Origin: Armatimonadota bacterium
GTDB taxonomy: Bacteria > Armatimonadota > Abditibacteriia > CG2-30-59-28
Direction: 5' to 3'
Assembly (NCBI GenBank): GCA_016199605.1
Contig: JACQGJ010000151.1
Coordinates: 1 to 8,573, forward strand
Length of the DNA: 8,573 nucleotides
The position numbers and the translations under genes were made by a program. Positions 1 through 4,668 of this stretch are shown in pieces. Numbering within the stretch: the first letter of the stretch is position 1; each line of letters starts with the position of its first letter. The notes beneath the pieces were generated by a model. That model ran no database searches. It saw nothing but the letters and a program-made list of their open reading frames with translations, and had not been told where the DNA came from.

Positions 1-1656
1 GTCTTTGGGGGTTAGGTAGGTGCGGGTGTCGTCTTCGTTCAGCCAGAGCTTGCCGGCGGTCCGAACCGTGTCCACCGCGGACATAAAGCAACCGGCGCCA
101 CCGAGCTCACGGTCGAGGTAGGAGATGGGCGAGCATAGGATATCCACGTCCGGGCACTTCACCATCCGCGCCATCGCCAGGTGTCCGCTGCCCTGCGGCC
201 CCATCGGAGTGCCGTGCATGTCGAAGAGGTAGCCGTAGAAGAAGCAGACGAGTTTATTGCGGTTCGTTTCCTCCTTGATGACCCGCGCCATCATCTCCAG
301 CGGCTCTTCCATCGCCACCTGCTTGTATTCGAAGTAGTCAATCACCTTGCGCTCGGTCACGGGATTGCGGAAGAAGCCAAGGTCGGTGTGGAGTTGTTCT
401 TCCTTTGCCGGGACGGCAACCTGGTCGAAGGTGATCGTGGGGTTGTTCCACGCCATGCGCAGCGACTCAACGGTCTTGTATTTTGCCTGAACCCACTCTG
501 CGAAGCCCCGGCTCATCGCGGGGGAGAAGTCGCTGAGGCGCGGCTCCCACGAGCGCTGATAGAACCACTCCCCCGTGTGCTGACCGCAGGGATGATAGCC
601 AAGCATGTGATCGCCATACTTCTCCTCGCAATGGCGCACGAGGGCGCGGAGGTGTTCCTGCATTTCCCTGCGCCAATCCTCCGATGCTACGCAGAAGTCC
701 TCATACTTGCCATCGTCAAACAGCATCCGGTCGTCGGGATGCTCGTCCAACCACCACTGCGGAGGCGCCATGCCGAAACGCGGGAGCAGCAGGGCATCGG
801 GATTCGCGAACAGCGTGCTCTCGATGGCACGGTCCACCTCCACGAAGTCAGGTCTCTCGTCCGGTTTCGGCCAGGGCATGGGAATCCCGAAGGAAACGAG
901 GTGGACGCCCGCGCCTCGCGCCAGCCGGACCTGTTGCCGGTAGACCGAGTCGGTTTCCTCGGCGTTGTAGATCGTCCACGGTCCTCCGATGTGCAGCGCC
1001 ATGAAGTCAATCGTGCGCGGCTTATCGGCCTTCATCCACAGCGAGTAGGTGTAACGCTGTCCCTTCTGCACCGTGTAACCGCTCTGGTAGAAGTGCAGGT
1101 GCATGGTGTTCTCACCGGCGTTGCGGATGTCGATGCGGACGCTCTGTTTGCCTGTGACTTTCGTGGAGGTGTCGAGCGACCAGTCCGCATCGGCCCCGGC
1201 ATACTTCGCCTGAAACAACGACCAGTGCTTGCTGATGTCTTCCTTCGTCCCTTCCCAGTCACCCTCACGCACCCAGTTCTCCTTCGGGTCCTCTACCTTT
1301 GCGCCAGGATAGAACCTCACGTTATCCACCCACACCGTCCCCGGTCCCGCGCCGCCGACGCGGAAGTGAATCCCCGCGTGACCTTCGTTATCCTCCGGCG
1401 CAACGAAGGTTACCGAGTATTCCTTCCACTCTGTCCCAATCTCCTTCACCGTCGGCCCGCCACCGCCTTCCCAACCGAAGAACGTCAGCGGGCTGATGGG
1501 TTTGCCGTTGACGAGGATCATGGGTGAGCCTTTGTAATTGGTTACTTTGGCTTCGAGGGCGTGGGCATTGGGGGACATGGTAATCATCACTCCCGGAAGG
1601 GTTAGGAGAATTCGGATGAGTCGGCAGCCTGGCCATCTGACTCGTGTGCTCATCAT
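1..1656 (-). CDS. Secreted GH42/GH-A-like glycoside hydrolase with embedded carbohydrate-binding module (3' end outside window)
   Basis: The frame is open for 552 codons from ATG at 1656 to the left edge with no stop, so the gene is partial at its 3' end. AAAGGA at 1671-1666 lies nine bases before the start; a second ATG follows directly at 1653. Residues about 8-32 are a basic then hydrophobic export signal. Residues 47-58 (ILVNGKPISPLTFFG) look like the first strand of a TIM barrel. About 65-225 is a beta-rich carbohydrate-binding region (WKEYSVTF, VWVDNVRFYPG, then SLWMKADK). The barrel resumes at about 236 (YRQQVRLARGAGVHLVSFG). TGEWF gives E363 as a candidate acid/base, and LWLNEDDTRT gives E541 as a candidate nucleophile. 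Residues 378-405 (FAEWVQAKYKTVESLRMAWNN) resemble the GH42 segment after the acid/base. Those role assignments are inference from the GH-A clan pattern. Likely role: exo-acting glycosidase, perhaps beta-galactosidase-like, on exported glycans. It has its own promoter. Confidence 0.85.
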   Translation of the reverse strand, partial: MMSTRVRWPGCRLIRILLTLPGVMITMSPNAHALEAKVTNYKGSPMILVNGKPISPLTFFGWEGGGGPTVKEIGTEWKEYSVTFVAPEDNEGHAGIHFRVGGAGPGTVWVDNVRFYPGAKVEDPKENWVREGDWEGTKEDISKHWSLFQAKYAGADADWSLDTSTKVTGKQSVRIDIRNAGENTMHLHFYQSGYTVQKGQRYTYSLWMKADKPRTIDFMALHIGGPWTIYNAEETDSVYRQQVRLARGAGVHLVSFGIPMPWPKPDERPDFVEVDRAIESTLFANPDALLLPRFGMAPPQWWLDEHPDDRMLFDDGKYEDFCVASEDWRREMQEHLRALVRHCEEKYGDHMLGYHPCGQHTGEWFYQRSWEPRLSDFSPAMSRGFAEWVQAKYKTVESLRMAWNNPTITFDQVAVPAKEEQLHTDLGFFRNPVTERKVIDYFEYKQVAMEEPLEMMARVIKEETNRNKLVCFFYGYLFDMHGTPMGPQGSGHLAMARMVKCPDVDILCSPISYLDRELGGAGCFMSAVDTVRTAGKLWLNEDDTRTYLTPKD

Positions 1657-1689
1657 CGCAGGGGGTCCTTTCGAAGAAACCGTGAGTGA

Positions 1690-1718
1690 ATGCTAATGAG
1701 AGACAAGGTGTTTGTCAA
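1690..1718 (-). promoter_or_regulatory. Sigma70-type promoter for the GH42-like gene
   Basis: On the minus strand TTGACA (1718-1713) is a perfect -35 box. After a 17-base spacer comes TAGCAT (1695-1690), a 4/6 match to the -10 consensus. The predicted transcript start is near 1683, leaving a leader of about 27 bases to the ATG at 1656, enough for the AAAGGA ribosome site. This implies the gene can be transcribed independently of the cluster upstream. The promoter lies just outside the mobile element. Confidence 0.6.
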
Positions 1719-1767
1719 CATTCACAGAGGAATCGGCCCTGCCGCCTCTGACATTCCAGCAGAAGAA

Positions 1768-1777
1768 CCTCGGGCTC
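1768..1777 (+). repeat. Left copy of 10-bp target-site duplication
   Basis: CCTCGGGCTC directly precedes the left terminal inverted repeat and is repeated exactly, in the same orientation, at 2046-2055. A direct repeat flanking an inverted-repeat element is best explained as a target duplication. Confidence 0.75.
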
Positions 1778-1798
1778 TAGGGCAATCGCATGAAACCG
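1778..1798 (+). repeat. Left terminal inverted repeat
   Basis: It begins TAGGGCAATCGC and ends GAAACCG. It pairs with 2025-2045 read on the other strand, differing at the first base (T versus C) and the sixth (C versus G). Confidence 0.75.
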
Positions 1799-1816
1799 GC
1801 GGGGCGCACAGCCTTC

Positions 1817-1829
1817 GCCCTGAAAGGGC
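1817..1829 (+). repeat. Short hairpin with GAA loop, left outer unit of the element
   Basis: GCCCT-GAA-AGGGC is a perfect 5-bp stem with a three-base loop. Its relative at 1890-1902 is GTCCT-GAA-AGGAC. The loop and inner pairs are constant while outer pairs change together, so the structure appears conserved. Confidence 0.7.
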
Positions 1830-1838
1830 AGTCTGAGA

Positions 1839-1863
1839 GTAGCCCAGTGGCTTCAGCCCTGGG
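1839..1863 (+). repeat. REP-like unit: GTAG plus bulged hairpin (left copy)
   Basis: GTAG at 1839-1842 is followed by CCCAG, a bulged T, GGC, loop TTCA, GCC and CTGGG, giving an 8-bp stem with one bulge. REP sequences processed by IS200-like REP-associated transposases (RAYT/TnpA-REP) have this plan: a GTAG-type tetranucleotide 5' of an imperfect hairpin. The surrounding 31-base block 1834-1864 matches the inverted copy at 29 positions. No RAYT gene is in the window, so the link rests on form alone. Confidence 0.65.
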
Positions 1864-1886
1864 AATGCGTTCGCCACGGAGGGACC

Positions 1887-1939
1887 GAAGTCCTGAAAGG
1901 ACGACTGAAGCGCTCAGTCAGCCGTCCCTTCAGGACTTC
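1887..1939. repeat. Central long hairpin of the element
   Basis: 1887-1908 pairs with 1918-1939 over 22 bases with two mismatches, leaving the nine-base loop AGCGCTCAG. Each arm also holds a smaller fold around CCTGAA(A/G)GG (1890-1902 is a perfect 5-bp stem with GAA loop). It is strong enough to fold in RNA or single-stranded DNA and may cause transcription pausing between the lipoprotein and glycosidase genes. No U-run follows, so I do not call it an intrinsic terminator. Confidence 0.7.
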
Positions 1940-1961
1940 AGGAGGTGTGCACGCCCCAGAT

Positions 1962-1986
1962 CCCAGCGCTGAAGCGACTGGGCTAC
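1962..1986 (-). repeat. REP-like unit: GTAG plus bulged hairpin (right, inverted copy)
   Basis: On the minus strand GTAG at 1986-1983 is followed by CCCAG, bulged T, CGC, loop TTCA, GCG and CTGGG. Compared with the left copy, the only two changes swap one G-C pair to C-G, so the stem is kept. With the left copy it forms an inverted REP pair, as in REPIN or BIME elements. Confidence 0.65.
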
Positions 1987-1993
1987 TCTCACT

Positions 1994-2010
1994 GGGTCCT
2001 TTCAGGACCC
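1994..2010 (-). repeat. Short hairpin with GAA/TTC loop, right outer unit of the element
   Basis: GGGTCCT-TTC-AGGACCC on the plus strand is a perfect 7-bp stem. It is the inverted counterpart of the hairpin at 1817-1829, with different but still complementary outer pairs. Confidence 0.7.
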
Positions 2011-2024
2011 GGATCTGCCCGGGA

Positions 2025-2045
2025 CGGTTTCATGCGATTCCCCTG
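2025..2045 (-). repeat. Right terminal inverted repeat, containing the lipoprotein stop codon
   Basis: Read on the minus strand it begins CAGGGGAATCGC and ends GAAACCG, 19/21 identical to the left end. The TGA at 2032-2030 within it ends the small lipoprotein frame. Confidence 0.75.
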
Positions 2046-2359
2046 CCTCGGGCTCCCTCTGGAATTGCCACTGTAGAGCAGCCGAACTCGCAGACTTCGC
2101 AGTCTCCGTCCATGCTGAGTTGCGGTTTCCACGGCCTCTTGGTCGATGGAGTTCGTTGGTACCAGGCTCGCTGCGAGGTTCGGTTTCTCGGATGGTTGGA
2201 GGAAAGCATGACGAATGGGTTGGTCCTCGTCTGACCTTTTGCGGACGGGTTGGTTGGCGGTTGGGTCGTCGGGGCTTTCGGCTTCTCGGGTTCCGGCGGC
2301 CGCGTGCAGCCAACGCACAATACACACACGAAACTCACGCACAGCAACGTCTTCTTCAT
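2030..2359 (-). CDS. Small proline-rich lipoprotein, 3' end altered by the mobile element
   Basis: The start is well supported: ATG at 2359 follows GAGGTGA (2373-2367) at seven bases. The first 18 residues are a lipoprotein signal, MKKTLLCVSFVCVLCVGC, with lipobox LCVGC and Cys18 as the expected lipidated residue. A charged, Pro/Lys-rich linker (RPPEPEKPKAP, TTQPPTNPS) spans about 20-40. The rest has no recognisable fold; a Cys cluster (DCEVCEFGC) lies near residues 86-94. At 109 codons it is short. The last few codons and the stop come from the mobile element. Without the element and one 10-bp target copy the frame would continue 15 sense codons past the target site to TGA at 1724-1722, giving 119 residues. 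It may already be a decayed gene, since residues after about 45 look like unselected sequence. No function is assigned. It lies 208 bases after the three-gene cluster and I see no clear promoter of its own. Confidence 0.55.
   Translation of the reverse strand: MKKTLLCVSFVCVLCVGCTRPPEPEKPKAPTTQPPTNPSAKGQTRTNPFVMLSSNHPRNRTSQRAWYQRTPSTKRPWKPQLSMDGDCEVCEFGCSTVAIPEGARGRGIA
2046..2055 (+). repeat. Right copy of 10-bp target-site duplication
   Basis: CCTCGGGCTC directly follows the right terminal inverted repeat and matches 1768-1777 with no mismatch. It lies inside the coding frame of the small lipoprotein gene read on the minus strand. Confidence 0.75.
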
Positions 2360-2567
2360 TCGATTCTCACCTCAGTTCTCACGAGTCGTCTTGTCGCGAA
2401 GGGATTCGCCTGTATGGGAAGGATTGAAGACAACAAAGAATGGCACGGCGACCATTCCCTACGACGCTTTCTCGATTGGCTCAAGCAAGCCTCACCATCG
2501 CACTCCCTGCCAGCAAAAGGTGGTTTTTCAACCTTAACGAGTATCTATCTGCACCGGTGTCGCGCAG
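2360..2567. other. Intergenic gap between the lipoprotein gene and the 681-residue glycosidase gene
   Basis: Only the lipoprotein ribosome site (2367-2373) is clear here. A 5-bp inverted repeat AAGGT/ACCTT (2517-2521 with 2531-2535) is too weak to call a terminator. No consensus promoter stands out on the minus strand. Confidence 0.4.
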
Positions 2568-4613
2568 TCACTGGGGGCCTGTTTCGCGGCGGGAGCGCGA
2601 GACAGCCTCCCGTCGAGTCGCTGTCGCGGTTACCTGGCACACCAGGACCCGTCCTCCCCCTGCAGCAAGCGGGACCTCGAGAGCGCCGTTCCTTGCCGGG
2701 AACTCCTCTCCGGTCAGCGCATCCTTACACCTTCCCTCAACATCGGCTTGCACCTTCGCTGTGATCGCAGAATCCGGTCGCATGTTGGCAAGGATCAGCA
2801 CCCGTTGGCCTTTGCGGTTTGTGAAGACTCCTGCCCTCGCTTCGCCGTCGACCTTCGCCGGTTCCTGAGCAGGCTTCAGAGCGAGCAACAGAGGTGAGAG
2901 CTTCTGAAGCTCCCGCGCGAGCGCAGCGGTGGGCGCATAGATCGGCTGGACGGCGCCGTCTTTGGCCACCATGCCGTCGAGGTAGCCGGGGATATGCGAA
3001 TAGATGAAGTAGAACACGCCCTTCACTCCCGAGGCCAGGGAGAGATAGGTCATGGCGCGCAGCTCTTCAGGGGTGGGATACCGCCACGAGCCGGGTGAAT
3101 GGGTGATAGCGAAAGCCTGAAGCACGGCCCAACTCGGGTTATCCCTGGAGGCGCCTTTGAAGGTGTCGAGGGCGGGGAGGAAGTTCCCGAGGGTCTGTCG
3201 CGGCGTTCCCGTCCACAGCGGGTAAATGTCGAACACCGCCTCGGACATTTTAGTCTGGCTCGTCAGCCTCGCCAGTGAGCCGGGATCGCAAAAGCAGGAG
3301 AAAGATGGTCGCTTCGGATCGACTGCCGCCAGGATCCGTTGAACGAGTCTCCAGTTGGAGACCAATTCAGCCGGGGGTTCATCGCGAATCTGGTAGCGTA
3401 GGAGAGATCGGTACTTTCCGATCTTCTTGACCACTCTCATAATCGTTTCGCCGGCTTCCTGTTCGGTCGGCGGCTCGAGGCGGCTGACCAGTTCCACGAG
3501 AGGACCCACCTCCAGGCATATCTTGATCCGGTGCTCTTGGGCCGATTGAAGCAACGGCTCCCATAGCGACTCGGGACAGTTCGGCACGGCGGCGGCGTTG
3601 AAGCCGTGAGACGAAAGGTCCGCGAAGCAACGATCGTACCACTTCTTCGCTTCCTGGGGATTGGTGGGGCAGCCCGATATGCTCGGAGCGCCCTCGAACC
3701 AGACGCCGATGGGGAAGAAAGGTTTGTTGGTGTAGGAGATCGCCGGCCATTTGTGGGAAGTGTCGATCTTCATCTTTGCGCTCACTTCAACGGGACTTGC
3801 CCCGGTGAGTCTTGCCCGGACGGTATACTCACCGTCCGCCAAGCGTTGCTTGCTTACGAGGGAGTCCCAAGTCAGGACTTTCCTTCGATGCTCCTGGGGC
3901 TCGTCACGAACGAGGGTGATGACCGCTCTTCCGGTGGAGTCCACGACTTCGAGGGTCAGCTTCGAATCACGCGGGACGTAAGTTGTGAGGGTGGTGGAGT
4001 CGTTGACTCCATCCCCGTTGGGACTGAAGGTCGCCGGCGAAATCTTGAGATCTGCAGGTCGGTCCCCTTCGTCCGCGCGCAGGTTGTCAAACCATGCCGT
4101 GCCCTTCTTTGGGCCATTGCTCCAGAGGAAGAAGCCGAGGCGCTTGATGTCACCGAGGTCCACCCCGCCGCCTTGAACCGAGCGGTCCCTCTCGAAGGCA
4201 ACCTCGCACCGGCGCCAGTCGGTGTAGCCCGTGTGGAAGTCTCCGTTCGTACCGTGCGGGCCGTAGTTGTTGAACCGTCCCTTCGAGTCGTACAGGAACA
4301 GGAACACCAGTACCTGATCGCCCGCGCCTTTCACCTCGAAGGCAAGCTTGTCGCACCACGAGAGGTCGAGGTCCACGTCACGGATGAACATGACATGGTT
4401 CGTGTCCTGACCTTCCAGGTCGAAGTCGATACGCAAAGCGCTCGTACCTTTGACGCCTTGGCCGAGGGACGCTTTGCACTTGTCAACCTTGCCGTATTGC
4501 AGGAAGGGAGAGTACTTCTCAATCCCGCTATCGAAGTCGTCGACAAGAATCTCCGCCGCACGGCCTGACGTCACGCACAGCAGAGAAAGGAGGACCAATA
4601 ATCTCATTCGCAT
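2568..4613 (-). CDS. Secreted CBM / FlgD-like Ig / TIM-barrel putative glycoside hydrolase
   Basis: The start at 4613 follows AGGAG (4625-4621) at seven bases. Residues 1-20 are a Sec signal ending GRAA. About 21-180 form a CIA30/CBM11-like beta sandwich beginning EILVDDFDSG and ending GTAWFDNLRADEG, expected to bind glycan. About 190-285 match a FlgD/CHU_C-type Ig domain: ATFSPNGDGVND, LTLEVVDSTGR and LADGEYTVRA, often a spacer in secreted enzymes. About 290-575 is a TIM barrel starting NKPFFPIGVWFEG. It has RDEPPAE with E412 as candidate acid/base, VFDIYPLW at 460-467, and GVKGVFYFIYSH at 529-540 as a late barrel strand. About 590-661 is a C-terminal beta domain. The DEP motif fits GH-A-like proteins of unassigned family. 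It lies 55 bases after the 989-residue gene with no promoter between, so it is probably in the same operon. The basic tail after 662 looks unconserved. Confidence 0.85.
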   Translation of the reverse strand: MRMRLLVLLSLLCVTSGRAAEILVDDFDSGIEKYSPFLQYGKVDKCKASLGQGVKGTSALRIDFDLEGQDTNHVMFIRDVDLDLSWCDKLAFEVKGAGDQVLVFLFLYDSKGRFNNYGPHGTNGDFHTGYTDWRRCEVAFERDRSVQGGGVDLGDIKRLGFFLWSNGPKKGTAWFDNLRADEGDRPADLKISPATFSPNGDGVNDSTTLTTYVPRDSKLTLEVVDSTGRAVITLVRDEPQEHRRKVLTWDSLVSKQRLADGEYTVRARLTGASPVEVSAKMKIDTSHKWPAISYTNKPFFPIGVWFEGAPSISGCPTNPQEAKKWYDRCFADLSSHGFNAAAVPNCPESLWEPLLQSAQEHRIKICLEVGPLVELVSRLEPPTEQEAGETIMRVVKKIGKYRSLLRYQIRDEPPAELVSNWRLVQRILAAVDPKRPSFSCFCDPGSLARLTSQTKMSEAVFDIYPLWTGTPRQTLGNFLPALDTFKGASRDNPSWAVLQAFAITHSPGSWRYPTPEELRAMTYLSLASGVKGVFYFIYSHIPGYLDGMVAKDGAVQPIYAPTAALARELQKLSPLLLALKPAQEPAKVDGEARAGVFTNRKGQRVLILANMRPDSAITAKVQADVEGRCKDALTGEEFPARNGALEVPLAAGGGRVLVCQVTATATRREAVSRSRRETGPQ

Positions 4614-4668
4614 ATTTTGTCTCCTGATGACTAAATGAGCTGACTGCCGAGACTGGGTGATGTGTCCC

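Larger units (their letters stand above)
1778..2045. mobile_element. 268-bp non-autonomous palindromic element (MITE-like) with terminal inverted repeats and target duplication
   Basis: The ends at 1778-1798 and 2025-2045 are inverted repeats matching at 19 of 21 positions, with the shared core AATCGCATGAAACCG. A perfect 10-bp direct repeat, CCTCGGGCTC, abuts both ends (1768-1777 and 2046-2055), the signature of transposition. The interior is a near-symmetrical palindrome centred close to 1912. Each arm holds, from outside in, a CCTGAAAGG-type hairpin, a REP-like GTAG hairpin and a second CCTGAAAGG-type hairpin. No transposase frame fits inside, so mobility would depend on an enzyme elsewhere in the genome. 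The right end reads CAGGG and the left TAGGG. From memory, CAGGG ends and 8-10-bp duplications are typical of the ISAs1 family; this family link is inference. Confidence 0.8.

Noticed and set aside
181..1527. A 448-codon open frame on the plus strand
   Set aside because: It is a shadow of the minus-strand glycosidase. The translation is rich in His, Arg and Leu with no domain or signal, while the opposite frame has clear enzyme motifs.
1887..1939. Intrinsic terminator at the centre of the element
   Set aside because: The hairpin is strong but no T-run follows on either strand, and it is explained by the element's palindromic design.
1817..2010. CRISPR-like array of repeated motifs
   Set aside because: Repeats are inverted, short and nested in one palindrome, without regular direct repeats or spacers, and no cas gene is present.
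2515..2537. Possible terminator after the 681-residue gene
   Set aside because: The stem is only 5 bp (AAGGT/ACCTT) with a nine-base loop and a very short T-run.
2120..2764. A 214-codon plus-strand frame across the lipoprotein gene and gap
   Set aside because: It crosses two unrelated regions and is rich in Arg, Ser and Pro with no domain. The lipoprotein signal and ribosome site are on the other strand.
3606..4568. A 320-codon plus-strand frame opposite the 681-residue gene
   Set aside because: It is a GC-rich antisense shadow; the minus-strand reading has a signal peptide, CBM, Ig and barrel motifs.
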